From Euleptes europaea (Eukaryota; Chordata; Lepidosauria; Squamata; Sphaerodactylidae): a stretch of DNA of 64,000 nt. The stretch spans positions 69,132,064-69,196,063 of the forward strand of contig NC_079316.1 in NCBI RefSeq assembly GCF_029931775.1, in the 5' to 3' direction. This document shows positions 12,474 through 24,756 of the stretch, piece after piece (position 1 is the stretch's first letter; every line of letters starts with the position of its first letter). The notes below the pieces were generated by a model, which was not told the origin of the DNA, searched no databases, and saw nothing but the letters and a program-made list of their open reading frames with translations. The translations under genes and the position numbers were made by a program.

Positions 12474-13417
12474 TCAATGCTGGTTGTGTTGGCCTCGGGC
12501 AAAGTGGCAGGCAAAGTCATACTTGTTTTTGCACTTGCAGCCACATATGTTACACTGGAAAGGGTTTTCGAATCCATGACATCCCATGTGAATAGTATAA
12601 AGAATATTGTCAGCGAAATACATATCACAGTGCTGGCAGTGATGCAGAAGCTGAGGGTCCTGAACTGGAAGAGCTGGTGCTGGAGTACTTGGCTGACTGT
12701 TACTGATACTTGGAGTACTGGCATGGGCACTGTGGTCGCTGCTGGGCCCCGCCACCGGACTGTAGTTTCTTTGAGTATGGGCAGGACGAGGATCAGGGCT
12801 TGTAGGGGGTGAGCTCCGGGGAATACTTGTCGCCACGGCCGGAATAACAGCTGGCGCGGCAGGCTGCTGCATCATAAAAGGCTTTTCGTCTTGGCAAGGT
12901 ACGACATCAGGGGACGGCGGGTTTTGGTTTTCAGGAGGCAGGCTGGACAACTGCCCTGCTAATGTGGAAAGCTGGTTTAAAGGGTTATCTACCATAAGAT
13001 CTTGTGGGTCTCTCGGCAGCCCACCAGTCTCCGTTGGCTTTGTCATACTGTCGTATGCTTCAGTCTGAATGTTGGGGATTTCGTGGGTGAAGTCGTTAAG
13101 GTAATCTGGCTTCTGAACCACCATGGAAGGTGGACTCAGGTTGATTAGTGCTCTTCGGCTGTACCCCAAGTTACTGGTCTTCTTCTGCAAGACCCCCCAC
13201 ATCTTCTTGCTACTAAGGGAAGGCCTTGTACCCTTTATAGGCACCATTTTATGTTTACGCCTGCGATGGTGTGACAAGTTGCTCCTGTCACTGCAGCGGA
13301 AGGAACACAGTTCACATTTATAAGGTTTTTCACCAGTATGCGATCGCATATGAGCTTCCAGATGACGTTCATAGGCAGAAGCAAAGGGGCATAAATGGCA
13401 TCTATGTGGCTTCTCAC
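12474..13417 (-). CDS. IKZF5: IKZF5 last coding exon
   Basis: The minus-strand acceptor TGCTTTCAG precedes GTGAGAAGCC, which completes a glycine codon (TG-G-EKPHRC). The exon encodes fingers 2-5 and ends at TGA (12476-12474) after HNQH. Confidence 0.97.
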
Positions 13418-14946
13418 CTGAAAGCACAAAATGCATACATTTTAATCGAGTGTTTCAAAGCATCCCATCAGAACAATGAAGAAAAATACCAGGCACATAC
13501 ATTATGAAGTTTAGTAACTGCCAAGAATCAACAAGATCACAAACAGTTACTGTTTCCAAGCAGTGTCACATCACCTATTTCACATGGTTTCTTACAGCTC
13601 ATTTCTGAAGGGGGGTAGAAGGGCTATGGCTGGGAACGGCACAGCTACGCCGCCTTCCAAAAGCTTTCCCAGCTGGAAAAAATAAAAGTGCTGTTGAATA
13701 AAAACCCCATGAAACTTGCCCATAGGGTTTCACAGGGCTGCAGCAGCTCTTTTGCTAGCATAGCTCTGCCGCAGAGCCAAAGGGCATTCCTGATCCGAAA
13801 GGGGTTTGGAGGCTGACTAACGTCAGCTCTGCCCCTGGAAATATCCCTCTGGACGCTGGTGCAGCCTCTTACGCCATGACAGCGCTGTCGGGGAGGGAGC
13901 ACCAGTGCCGGAGGCTCATACCACTGCGCCGTTCCTGTGGGCCAGTGGCATGGATCATGTAGGGGTCATGCCAGCTCTTATGTGGCTCCGGATTCCACGG
14001 TTAGTTTTGGTTAGCACTTGCATTTTTAGACACACTTAAAACTACTGGGGAGAAGAAAAACAGAAGAAAACCCCATTAACATAGAGCTGCAGGTCTCCTG
14101 ACTGGGAAACATAATACATATTTGGTATGACAATAAGACGTGTAGATTTGTGATTTGTGCCCTGACCTGGATGGCCCAGGCTAGTCTGATCTTGTCAGAT
14201 CTCAGAAGCTAAGCAGGGTCAGCCCTGGTTAGTATTTGGATGGGAGACCACCAAGGAATACCAAGGTTGCTGTGAAGAGGAAGGCACTGGCAAACCACCT
14301 GTTAGTCTCTTGCCTTGAAAACCCCTCTAAAAAGGGGTCGCCATAAGTTGGCTGCGACTTGAAGGCACTTTACACACACACACACACACACACACAGATT
14401 TGTGCACGTTAACATCAACTCTTGGACAGTGGCTGTCCAGAGACAAAAACTGAAGTAGCAGTCATACCTGTGTGGATTCTGATATGTTCTATGAGACGTG
14501 CTGTTCCTTTGCTGGCATAGTTACAGTATCGACACTTTAATTTTCCATCAAAAGTTCTTTCAAATCCATCTACTAACACTCCTGAGTTTTCATCCAGCGA
14601 GACTTCAACTGAAGGATGATCTAGTCCATTTTGATCACCTTCTGTCCCTGCTGCAAAAACAGAAACAATGGCATCAAAACACACACTGGGAAATTTTACT
14701 TTATATCAAAGTTAGCCTGTATAAAATCCCACTGAGAGAGACAGAAGGAACTTTTGTCTCCTGCTTTTTAAAAAAAATAATGCTCAAGCTCAACTGCATC
14801 AAGGTTAACTTACCACCTTGAAGAGTCTCAGCTTCCTTGTCCCCACTAACAGAGCCTGAAATCATGTTCACATGGTGAGTCTGCTGAGTCAAATATTCCT
14901 GAAAATCTTTTACAAAATCCAAAGGTTCTGGTTTCTTTTCACCCAT
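12474..14946 (-). CDS. IKZF5: Ikaros-family zinc finger 5 (Pegasus), complete coding region
   Basis: IKZF5 is a nuclear C2H2 zinc-finger transcription factor that pairs with other Ikaros proteins through C-terminal fingers. Coding exons (minus strand) are 14946-14814, 14650-14468 and 13417-12474, spliced in phases 1 and 1 to 419 residues, the human length. Three DNA-binding fingers lie near residues 84-104 (CRYCNYASKGTARLIEHIRIH), 112-132 and 140-161. Two dimerisation fingers are C-terminal (CQHCDMYFADNILYTIHMGC and CNICGCKCKNKYDFACHF). A Pro/Ser-rich linker lies between. The start is the ATG at 14946 (MGEKKPEPLDF), matching human. A GTG two codons upstream is in frame but not used. The likely 5' UTR exon lies at the CpG island near 26.8 kb, head to head with ACADSB. 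Confidence 0.97.
13600..13990 (-). repeat. GC-rich dispersed repeat, family A
   Basis: Read on the minus strand, this copy shares CAGCTGGGAAAGC ... GGAGGCGGC-like and GAGCTGGCATGACCCC-like blocks with copies at 34765-35230, 41560-41830 and 42895-43330. It lies in IKZF5 coding intron 2. No coding potential or clear terminal repeat was seen. Confidence 0.5.
14160..14396 (+). repeat. 5S rRNA-derived SINE, plus strand
   Basis: The 5S-like head (GAAGCTAAGCAGGGTCAGCC, GGATGGGAGACC) leads into a BovB-like tail and a CA-repeat end. Flanking GATTTGTGC-like direct repeats look like a target-site duplication. It lies in IKZF5 coding intron 2, antisense to the gene. Confidence 0.85.
14468..14650 (-). 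CDS. IKZF5: IKZF5 coding exon 2
   Basis: The minus-strand acceptor TTTTTGCAG precedes CAGGGACAGAAGG. An AG three bases in is also possible, but the chosen site restores human QGAGTxGDQ. The donor is GTATGA. The exon encodes the acidic segment and finger 1, and both splice phases are 1. Confidence 0.95.
14814..14946 (-). CDS. IKZF5: IKZF5 first coding exon
   Basis: It encodes MGEKKPEPLDFVKDFQEYLT through ETLQG. The minus-strand donor is GTAAGT after CAAGGTG. Confidence 0.95.
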
Positions 14947-14977
14947 ATTCACACTACAGTTTCACAATGTTGTGGGC
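14947..14977 (-). other. IKZF5: IKZF5 5' UTR portion of the first coding exon
   Basis: On the minus strand a candidate acceptor ACATTTAG precedes GCCCACAACATTGTGAAAC, giving 31 nt before the start codon. The pyrimidine tract is weak, so the border is tentative. Confidence 0.5.
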
Positions 14978-15294
14978 CTAAATGTTAAACAACAACAAAC
15001 AAAAACCAGGGTTAACACAAACCAAGTAGTATTTTAAATTGACAGGGATTTGCTACATTTGCGTGCATGTTCCTGTATTCTTGGAAAACTTAGAACATTT
15101 TTGCCTCACAATTACCCTGACAGATATTATGCTAAGGAATAATGACTTATCAAGGGGCTGCCAGTAAAATTCACAATTGGCCAAAGAACTGAAGCAGGGT
15201 TTTCCACATGTAGATCTAGCACTTGAGAACTTGTGCCACACTACCAATAACTTGTATTAATGGAAAACCATGGTTCTGTACAATTCATAGCAGA

Positions 15295-15425
15295 AAAAGG
15301 CAACTAAAATGACCAAGGGATTCAAGCATCTTCCCTACAAAGAAAAACTGAAGAGTTTAGGGCTTTTTAGTTAGGAAAAAAACAAGGGATAGCATGATAG
15401 AAATTTTATAAGGTAAAGCTCAGTA
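15295..15425 (+). repeat. CR1 LINE fragment
   Basis: The sequence CCCTACAAAGAAAAACTGAA ... GGGCTTTTTAGTTAGGAAAA is the conserved region just upstream of the CR1 3' UTR. It lies in the first IKZF5 intron. Confidence 0.6.
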
Positions 15426-15689
15426 GAGAAAACAGATGAAAACTTTTTCTTCATTTCTTAAAATATCTGAACTTGAAAGGACTCAGTGAAATCAATGGGC
15501 AGGAGATTTATTTACTTACTTCATTTATAGCTTGCCCTTCTTGTACAGACTCAAGGCATCTGCCCCCATTACAAAAACTGACACACAACAATACAATAAA
15601 AACCATTTATAGACTTTCAGTGAACATCAAGAACTACAACAATATCCCTATCATTGAAATGCCCTCCTGAAAAGGTACATTTTGCACAT

Positions 15690-16260
15690 TCTGCGGAACA
15701 ATTCTAACATAGGAGCCTACCTGACCTTGTCAGGGCCATAGAACATGTCAGGGCCACAGTACAAAATGCTCAGGAGGGGCAGTTGCTCATCTTACCCATT
15801 TTTGGGACAGCACCTTCAAAAGGCCTAGCTCAGATAAGTGAAACTGTCGCAGCAGAGCAAACTGGGAGAAGTAGTCCTACAGATGTGCGGGTCCCAAACC
15901 ATGAAGGATTTTATAGGCAGTAAGCAGCACCTTGAAGTTAACCCAGAAACTAATTGGTAACCAATAGAGTGACTGCACACAATAGATACAACGTGCTCAC
16001 TCCACCTAGTACCTGATAGCAATCAAGCTGTGGTGTTCTGTACCAACTAAAGTTTCCAAGTTGTCTTCAAGGGCATTCCATGTAGAGCACATTACAACAG
16101 TCTAAGCCTTGAGGCAACTTGGGCATGGACCCACATACCCAGATCAGATGGATTAAGGCAGGAAGCCATCCTCCATGCTAAGTGGAGATGGAAGATAGCA
16201 TTAGTCGCAGCTGAACTCCATCAAATGTGGGAAGCATACTAAGCTCCAAGCCTTCAGCCC
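15690..16260 (-). repeat. L2-like LINE fragment
   Basis: It aligns by eye with the element at 51195-52310: CTACAGATGTGCGGGTCCCA, CACCTTGAAGTTAACCCAGA and TTCTGTACCAACTAAAGTTT have counterparts there. It is degraded and in the same orientation as IKZF5. Confidence 0.55.
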
Positions 16261-16479
16261 TGTTGACCAACCTCACCTCTTGTCTTCTCAGGATTCAAAC
16301 CTCAGCTTCTTAGAACAGAAGATATTACTTCTTCACACAGCCTATAGTTAACTTGTGAAATTCAATGTCATAGGGTGTGGTAAAGGCCACTAAGTTATAT
16401 GGCCTTTCATAGCCTTTTAAGGCCATTAAGGACACACTCAAGGACAGCATGTCCATCAAAGGCCATGACAGCTCTAAAT

Positions 16480-16640
16480 TCAGCATACCGCTGAACGTTG
16501 CTGGGGGGGACAGTAGCAAGAGGGGTCCTTGCCCCTGATGTGGGCCTTCTGGGGCATCCCGTCAGCCACTATGGAAACAGGATGGTGGACTGGATGGATT
16601 ATTGATCCGATCCAGCAGGCCTCTTGTGTTCTTAAGAAGT
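16480..16640 (+). repeat. LINE 3' end-like repeat
   Basis: It ends with GATGGTGGACTGGATGGATT ... GATCCGATCCAGCAGGCCTC TTGTGTTCTT, a common amniote LINE (CR1-like) tail. The exact family is not resolved. Confidence 0.45.
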
Positions 16641-17078
16641 TGTGCCAACTTATGAAACTTCAAGTTAAAGATCACAGTTTTCTCCCTTAGCTTTCAGAAT
16701 TCAGGTTTCATCAGACGTTTACATTTCTGTGATTAAAAACCTGACCTACAAATACAGGTACTCCGAGTAAACATCAAGGTGTTTAGAATTCAGTATTTTA
16801 TGATCTAAAAGGAAGAGAAGAATGGAGGCACCTCAACATTACTGAAAGTAACAAGTGCACAGAAGGAAGGTGGTTCTGAAGCAGCTGCCTTGTGAAATAC
16901 ACACTAATTTTACCCTCTTTGCCCATAAAAGCACCCTTCGGTTTCTAAATGCCTTTACCTATGCTGTGTGTACATTTTAAATCTTCTGTAGACATACACA
17001 GCTTTTTTTAATGAAAAAGAAACTGCAGATTCTGTATCCTTAGACTAAGCACTAGCATCCAGGGTTTTCTTTGTTATA

Positions 17079-17412
17079 CAGGTTGACTATCCCCTATCTG
17101 GACATCCAACCTCCAGACTGTCTCAAAATCTGGACCTTTGGAGCCAACATGCTGGCAGATCCCTGCAGCTGGGCTTCTCCAAAGTCTGGAGAATCGTGGA
17201 TCTCACTTTAGCTTCCTCGCCACAGTCGAACTCCACATGGAGTTCAACTGCGGTGGGAAGGGACGCTGAAAGCTGGGCTCGCTGCAAGTAAGCCTAGATT
17301 TCAGTTTAGCTTCTCTCCCTGCCACAGTCAAACTTCAGTTCCAAAATTCAGGCAGATCCAAATACGGACTATTTCTGGTCCCAAGCTGTCCAGATGAGGG
17401 ATACTTAGTCTG
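17079..17412. repeat. Tigger-like (Tc1/mariner) DNA element
   Basis: The terminal inverted repeats CAGGTTGACTATCCC and GGGATACTTAGTCTG are flanked by TA on both sides (17077-78, 17413-14). The interior phrase TTTCTGGTCCCAAGC matches the copy at 45860-46321. Non-autonomous. Confidence 0.75.
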
Positions 17413-18349
17413 TATGGTACTCACTTGTCTTGCAGATTCCTGGCTCCAACATGCTGTTTACTATTTATATATAAACACTGAACTGGAACTAGCTAGACTG
17501 AATAGCTAGACTGAATTAGCCCATTCATCTATCAAACGTATATTCCTGCCAGTAGTTTTGTGAAATGTCTGATTACATTGCTTCCCTGTATAACTAGCAA
17601 AGACCTAATGAGGACAAAGTGTGAGAATTCTTGGAGCCTTTTCAAAAACTTTCACTTAAATGAACCAAACATCTCTACGATTCCATGTTGCCTATTAACC
17701 TTAAAATAAAGTAAATAAAGTATTGCACACAGATACCAAATGAACAACTTTTTAGACAAGTTCTTTTAAAATGACACCCTCCCACCCCACCCCCAAGAAA
17801 TTAGACACAGGTCATACCTCAATTTTCCTATTATGTAAAAAACATTCTGAACACTTCTTCAGGACAAACAAGTACATATGTCCCGGCTTCCCTAGCAGTG
17901 GGGGAAAAATAGACATTTTCAACAACTTTCATCAACTAATTTGGATACCTCTGCTTTTCAAGAGATGTTCTGATAACACAAACAGAACTGACAAAAAGTT
18001 CACTTGCTCTTTGACTTTTTTAAAATGCAGAACCCTGCCACACAAGCTCCTTTTTTTAGTTCTAGGTTCACCAGTGGTCAATAAAGTCACATTTAAAAAT
18101 CACCTCTTGCTAAATGCTGCCATCATACCAGTAGTTCTACTGACAAAAATTCTTGTCACAGTAAAGAAGTTAATAGTTACTATTTTACTTTACTTTAATG
18201 ATATTGCTCACATGGCCAATTCAGCCCTGAACAACGTCACACTAAGATCAAAATAAGAAAAAGAAAAAATAACAGATCCATAAAAAAATTAATACTTTTA
18301 AATCTTAATTGTCTGGGAAAGAAATTGGGCAACAGCCAATGTAACATTA
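17413..18349. other. IKZF5 intron, unassigned
   Basis: AT-rich sequence. A 161-codon open frame (17771-18256, plus) is Lys/Leu-rich without a domain and is treated as chance. No repeat was identified. Confidence 0.4.
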
Positions 18350-18700
18350 AAATCCACCCTCGCTAAAATAATCCTCAAATTCTCCTATCTAGAGGCAGAT
18401 TCACGGATAAAAGGCTTTAGTCTTCTATCCCTAGCCTCGCTGAACAAGTCACAGCCAAACATGGCATGCTGAAGAGTGTCTATTTGGCCAGAACCACACT
18501 GACATACTCTCTCACAATACGGATAGTTACTATTTTATCTGAAGATAAAATAGTCTTCTATCCCTAGCCTCGCTGAACAGGTCACAGCCAAACATGGCAT
18601 GCTGAAGAGTGTCTATTTGGCCAGAGCCACACTGACATACTCTCTCACAATACGGATAGTTACTATTTTATCTGAAGAAAGTCATTTACTGATATCTGCA
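18350..18700 (-). repeat. LINE C-terminal fragment
   Basis: On the minus strand the frame reads CQCGSGQIDTLQHAMFGCDL. The Cys-x-Cys ... His-x4-Cys pattern is typical of C-termini of several non-LTR retrotransposon clades. The segment contains a tandem duplication listed separately. Confidence 0.5.
18418..18678. repeat. Two-copy tandem duplication, 133-bp period
   Basis: Unit 1 is 18418-18550 and unit 2 is 18551-18678. Over about 128 bp I count two substitutions (AAGTC/AGGTC and AACCA/AGCCA). It lies within the LINE fragment in the IKZF5 intron. Confidence 0.9.
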
Positions 18701-19661
18701 CTGTTTTATTCCCAACTTTCCTAGGACCAGTTTGATAAATATATAAAATTAGAGGAATTTTGCAGTGAACCTGCCAATGTCTTGCTGGACCCAAACAGAA
18801 GCTCTCTGTTCCAGCATTCCATTTATAACATTGGTCAGATGCCCCAGTAAAGTTCATAAGGACACCATAGCAACATCCACTCCTTGTTCATTCTCAGTGC
18901 TTGGCAACCATAAATATACTGCCCCAACAGAGGCTTCACTTGTAGCTATCAAGACAGAACAGACATCGACCTGTCCTACAAAGGGCATCTGAGCTATCTG
19001 CCGTTATCCCATCTTATGGTTGTAAATTTGAAAGTTAACAGTTTTGTATGGATGGCCCCTCCAATTTTAGTATTCCAAGAGGGAAAATGAGTTTTATTTA
19101 CTGTCCACACATTTTCCTGGGTTCTTATCTCACTTCCCCTCAAACATTTTTAAAAGTGATTTTTTCAACCATCATCTTTTTCTTGAAAAACTAAATTTCT
19201 ATGCAATACCATGAGGCAAATAAAAGCTTTCATAGGAGTTATTTTGAAAAACCAGCTACTTCTGTTATCACTGATCTTGTACTAGGTGGAAACCTATCCC
19301 TAAAATACAATGAACCATCTGTCACATCATCTGCTATAGTGGCTCTAAGTCCTGAGGCCATCAAAGACAGCTATGAGGAAAAAGTGATGCATTAGAAAAT
19401 ACTACTCTACAATTCTCTCTCTTTTTCTTTAGAAGACTTTGGACGTTCATTGCTTTTTCAAGATAAAACAGTACAAAAAGAAATACTAGTTTGTCTACAG
19501 TCAGAGATTTGGGAAAGACAAGACCAGAGATAGAAGAATTCAGAATGCAACAATAGTTTGACTACTTATACTCCAGTATCTCTACCATACAACTGTAATA
19601 GAGACTGTGGATTATAAAGAAAGAGATCCTTTAAAAAAGTATTAAAAATAACAACAGCAGT

Positions 19662-20002
19662 CAGGCACGGAACTGGGGGAAGGAGCGCCCGGGGCAGGAG
19701 GGAGGTGTGTGTGTGTGCTGCGCGCCGCACATGTGCTGGAGCCAGGTGCTGGTGGCTCCAGGGGCAGTCGGCGCAACTGCTTGCCCACCCCCTGGCCTCG
19801 CGCACAGCTGCTTTAGGCACGGCATGGGCAATGAGGAAGGGCAGGCGGGGGCGATGAGGAAGGGCAGGCGGCTACATGCTGGGCAGTGCTGTGTGCACCA
19901 TCCGGTGCCACAGCGCTCCTCTTCTCCATGCCTGTGTTGGCACACTGTGTTGCACCCGGAGCGTTTGCCCACCCCCCAGGACCTCCCCAAGATCCAGCCC
20001 TG
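19662..20002. repeat. GC-rich hAT-like element
   Basis: It starts CAGGCACGGAACTGG and ends ATCCAGCCCTG, an imperfect inverted pair with the CAG/CTG ends of hATs. The flanks ACAGCAGT and ACAATAGT match at 6 of 8 positions, consistent with an aged 8-bp target-site duplication. It is far more GC-rich than its surroundings. Confidence 0.5.
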
Positions 20003-20899
20003 ACAATAGTCTTACCTTATCAATCCAAATAAAATTCAAATTAGTGAAAGAGACATCAAAAATCCACTCTTGAAATACAGGTTCCATTATATAAGGAGAT
20101 CTTCACAAAACTGTAATGCCTCTCTAATTCTACAAAAACAAAAAACAGCACCCATGTTGGTATTAAAAGATAAGTTTATTATACTATAACAAAGAATAAA
20201 AATAAACCAAACCCCAGAGCAGAGACTACATTTTTCAGTCTCTGTGCTTTCCAACACCCAACAGTTTAAACTCCAGGTCTGTCCAGTCAAAATAGGAAGG
20301 GGAAGCACAGATGGGGGGAGCTCAGCTCTACTTCTTCTTGCTATTTACTTTCCTATGGCCCCACAAAAACACTTCTCCCAGAAAAACTCATTTCTGGTAT
20401 CTGTGCTGGGGAAAGAAGTATTAGCATGACAGAATGGAGAAGCTGGATGTATGAAAAGGGCTTCTGCACCTCCCACCCATTCACCTCTTAAATCCTCAAA
20501 AGATGAAGGCTTTCCCCCCACCCTCTTTCACCAGGCTTCAAAGATATCCTGCTGAAGTTCATCTGATAATTACATCAGTCATCCCACACAAGTATGAAGT
20601 GGTTCATAAAAATGTAGGTGCTCCTTATCACAGGCCAAGCTTGTAAACCTTGACAGTCACAAAGCAGTATTCGGCCCAACAATGATGTGTAACAAGGCCA
20701 GCGCAGGCTCAATAAGTCTTATTTGTCCTGCCTTCCTGGCACTGAGAAAAATGAGGGGGTTGTTAAGCACAACAAATGGATGGGGGCTGCATTCAGCCTG
20801 ATGAGTCACATGTTATCCCAAGTCTGCCATAGTCTGTTCAAAATTCATCTCTATCAACTTTTCCCCTGCTTTCTCTAAGCAGCTAAGGGTAGCATATAC

Positions 20900-21040
20900 G
20901 TCTTCCCCACCACAACCACCATTTAGTCCTCCCAGATGTCTGTAAAGTAGGTGGGGCTGAGAGAAGGGTGACTGGTCCAAGGTCACCCAGATCTCCCTGA
21001 GTAAGGACTAACTCTCTATTCTTCATAAATGGTGTCATTT
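20900..21040 (-). repeat. MIR-like SINE fragment
   Basis: GGTGACTGGTCCAAGGTCAC CCAG, preceded by TAGGTGGGGCTGAGAG, is the core of the MIR/CORE-type SINE seen better at 53449-54045. Confidence 0.5.
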
Positions 21041-22490
21041 TAACAAATTTTATTCAGCTACATTCTTCAGCCAAATGACCACTACATAGGATATGCACAT
21101 TATTTTTAACTACAGCTACTCCAAGTCTCCTTCACGTGACAGTTTGCCTACCTTCTTCTTCTTGTCGCCAGCTGCTTATAAGCTTAAGTTAAATGAGGTT
21201 CCATTTGTTGAACTCTGAAAATGAACAAAAAAATAACACATACATCAGTGGCTTCTGAGGAAGATTTTGTACTGGTTTTGTTTTGATAGTGACTGAAAGG
21301 TTCACAAAGAGGTAGACAGATGCATGCACAAATACTTCAGGAATTGTATGCTGAAGTCTGGCAAATGATTTATAACGTCTTACTTAAAAGCATTTCTGTG
21401 CCCATAACCTAGTTTAAGACAGCTTTCTGGGATGGGACACCAACCAAAATGGATAAAACATTCTGGGTGGCATAAATGAGACCCAAGCATCCCATCTACA
21501 GATACCCCTCTAGCAATATTTTCAAGCTGCAAACCTCTTTTTTTAGAGAGAGTGCAACCTTCACCTATAACAGGCTGAATACCTCAGTCCCCCCAATTAG
21601 TTGTCTTATCCGAAAAGCATCTTCATTGTCAGGATTGGTTTTCAGTGTACTACATTTCATTCTGCCCAATATCACCTCTAAAGACCTATCTAGAGTATTC
21701 ACTTCCACCACCTTACTAGTTGAGAGCCTAGAAAGAAACGGGGGGATATGTGGGGTTGATTCCCCTCCTTGTACCTGACCATTTCTAATACACAATAAAA
21801 CATTTGAACAGTTGCTTTTTAAATGAAATTGGCAGTTCTGTTTAGGAATGTAAGAGTACAATGCCCTGATACCCACCTGGACTACAAATCAAGAAAGGTA
21901 ACCATGACTGATAGTGTCAAACCACTAAGAGGTCTTTCACTCACAGTGGCGGGGGGGACCCTTTCAGTAGCATTTTGAATTGTTCTAGCAACCCAAAATG
22001 CTGCCAGACAACTCAAGGAGGGACAGAAGATGGTTTCAGGGGGATTGTGGGGGTGGATGACCAGGGAAAGGGATGGAAATAGGATTTCCCCTCTTCCATG
22101 AGTTCTCTTGTACATTCTAATATCAGATAATGCAATTTCTGTCTTGCAGCATCAACATGAATAATCCTCTAGCATGGCTTTCCTATGAAAGCGAAATGTG
22201 CTCTCCTTCACAACTAATAAAGCCGAGCAAGGCACCATTTAAGATATTCATATTCATATTAAGTTCTAGCCACAATTCAGCTATACAGTAAGCCAGGGCC
22301 AGGAATAAAAAATAGCTTCTGGATTGCTTGGGTGCTCCACTTAGCAATTTGTTCAACTCTTTACTGAGCAGGCATCTACACTTAAAATATGTTTAGGAAA
22401 TGTGAGCTGTTTTTTCCAGGCCTCCCCATATGACAGCATTTTAATGGTTCTATCATATCAGACTGAAAATCAATTTTCACACAATATGGG

Positions 22491-22572
22491 CTGTAATTCT
22501 ATGGACACTTTCCTGAGTGCTCCACTGAATAAAATAGGACAGTTCTGAATAGACATGCTTAGGAGTTCTCCC
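22491..22572. repeat. Dispersed squamate repeat fragment
   Basis: The phrase TGTAATTCTATGGACAC ... TGAATAGACATGCTTAGG is a common reptilian repeat motif also seen near 4212 and 58010. The family is not named. Confidence 0.35.
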
Positions 22573-23400
22573 ATAGTGATGACATAAATACAAGCAATAT
22601 AAAGTCTCAGTTCCAGTATGCATAACAGCCTGAACCAAAACACTGAAGGGAGAGATAAACAATTTCATGTGAAGCAACAGAAGTCAGCTAGCCAAGAACC
22701 TGTAGAGCAAACCCAAGTGCTAAGAGTTTCTCCCCAAAATACGCTAAACACTCTAGTCCATTTGTAGGATCCAGCTAAGATGTGCCACTTTGCCCTTGCT
22801 TCCACTGACATACTAGCATAATCACAACACATAAAAATGCAGAAAACTTCAAACACAGGAAGTACAGATACAGATTACAAACTTTACTAACTTTAATATT
22901 TTACCTAGCAAACTCCTTTAATAAGTAACAATTATCTTGAAGCAAAATCACTCGTTCCTGACGCCAACACACACTTCTGCATCCTTGCAGAGTATGGCCA
23001 GCAAGACGAAGGGTGGAGGAGCAGTAGTACCCTCTGCGGTATCATCCCCAATGCTGAAACATTCATGATCCAATGTCATTCAATGTTAGCTTGCCTTTCC
23101 ATCTATTAACACTTTTCCACATAAAGTCTGCGTAATTCCAAATATTTATGGTTATGATTGCACTTCATATCATTTATTTTTTTTAAAAAACCTGAGAACA
23201 CAGTAGACAGCCAGAATAGAATGCAGTTTTCTTACGAATAGAACCCCCACAAGTACAGTCTATAACATGCTATCTTTCCTAGCTCTTCAAGCCCTTGCAG
23301 GGACCGTATTTCCTTTCTCCAAACAATTCAGAATGCCTTGACTAAACTCATATTTCTCTTGTGTTGCTATGAACATTACAGCAAGCTTTGCCTTTTACTA

Positions 23401-23683
23401 AAAAGGTAAAGGTCCCCTGTGCAAGCACCGGGTCATTCCTGACCATGGGGTGACGTCACATCCTGATGTTTCCCAGGCAGACTTTGTTTACAGGGTGGTT
23501 TGCCAGCGCCTTCCCCAGTCATCTTCCCTTTACCCCCAGCAAGCTGGGTACTCATCTGACCGACCTCGGAAGGTTGGAAGGCTGAGTCAACCTGAAACCA
23601 ACTTTTGTTGGGATCAAACTCAGGTCATGAGCAGAGCTTGGACTGCAGTACTGCAGCTTACCACTCTGTGCCACGGGGCTCCT
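23401..23683 (-). repeat. Sauria-type SINE (tRNA head, BovB-like tail)
   Basis: On the minus strand it runs from GAGCCCCGTGGCACAGAGTG to GGGGACCTTTACCTTTTT, the ACCTTT-repeat end typical of Sauria SINEs. TTTTACTAA near both ends looks like a target-site duplication. Confidence 0.8.
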
Positions 23684-24756
23684 ATTGCTTTTTACTAATT
23701 ACCAGCAACATTTCATATTAACTTTAGGGTTTTGATCTCACTGTTAAAGCTTTCTATCTTTGGTTTGGTTTTCTTTTAACAGTAAAATGCTTCATATATT
23801 ACACATAAACCTGAGCATGCACAGAATGTGTGTGACATTAAGAAACTGCAACTGGCCACAGCTTTCTGTCACGTGAATTCTATGGCAAATCTGGGCCTAT
23901 GCATCACCACACATTACATGCTTTGCCTAACTCCTCAAGCTCATACCCAATCAGTCCTACTTGACCAGTGATATTCACTCTGTACCTCGTGGAAAGTCAC
24001 ATTTGCAGTTACCATCAACCAAAAGGGCCACATTTACTTCCATCCCTGGCGTGAGGCCTGTATCTCAGGGAAACTTGCAGCTTACCCACTCCTCTGGAGG
24101 CACCTGTTTCAGGATGGGAACCACCTTCCAGCCACTGGTTCTCCCAGGCAAGGGCCTTACCCACTTTCCTGAAACATGATACTGGTACCACACTGGGGAA
24201 CAGTGCTCAGAAGAGCCGCAGGTGGCTCCCGAGTCGCTGAATGTGTTTTCTATCTTGATGTAACCTGTGCCATCTTCTTGCCTCCTCTAAACACTTCTCT
24301 GTCCATTTCAAGACTTTCTCTACTAATGCATTTCCTGAACACACACCTTGTTCACATATCTACTATCACTAGATATCCAAACCTCATGTGTCTAACTTAC
24401 TGCAGTTTGCCAGCCTCTGGACAAGAACTGTGCTCTTAGGGGGAAAAGTAGACTAAAAATAGGATAGAGGAATAAAGAGAATTATGCCACTTCCAAGTTC
24501 AGGGCAACAACAGAGGTGATAAGTGTTTAGGTCAGGGGTGGGGAACATCAGGTCCGTGGGCCATTAAAACCCACAAAATCATTTGGTCTGGCCTTTCATG
24601 GGTCCTGGCAGATCTCTAAGATTGGCGATCCGCCCCCTCCCGTGAACAGGAATAGCCTCTATTCAAGGTGGATGTGAGTTTGTTTTGCTGAGAAAATGAA
24701 TCTTTTTCCCCCTTGCAGAAGAGTCCTTAGTTATGGAGCTGCTAGGCCTACCCAAG

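Larger units (their letters stand above)
20003..23400. other. IKZF5 intron, mostly unassigned
   Basis: No exon or RNA gene was recognised on either strand. It includes a MIR-like SINE (20900-21040) and a common squamate repeat fragment (about 22491-22572). The rest is single-copy-looking intronic sequence. Confidence 0.4.

Noticed and set aside
14170-14280. Possible 5S rRNA gene
   Set aside because: The 5S-like part is diverged, lacks proper gene ends and continues into a SINE tail. Identical architecture occurs at several other sites.
17771-18256. 161-codon plus-strand frame in the IKZF5 intron
   Set aside because: It is lysine- and leucine-rich without motifs, on the opposite strand to the host gene, and has no splice or start context.
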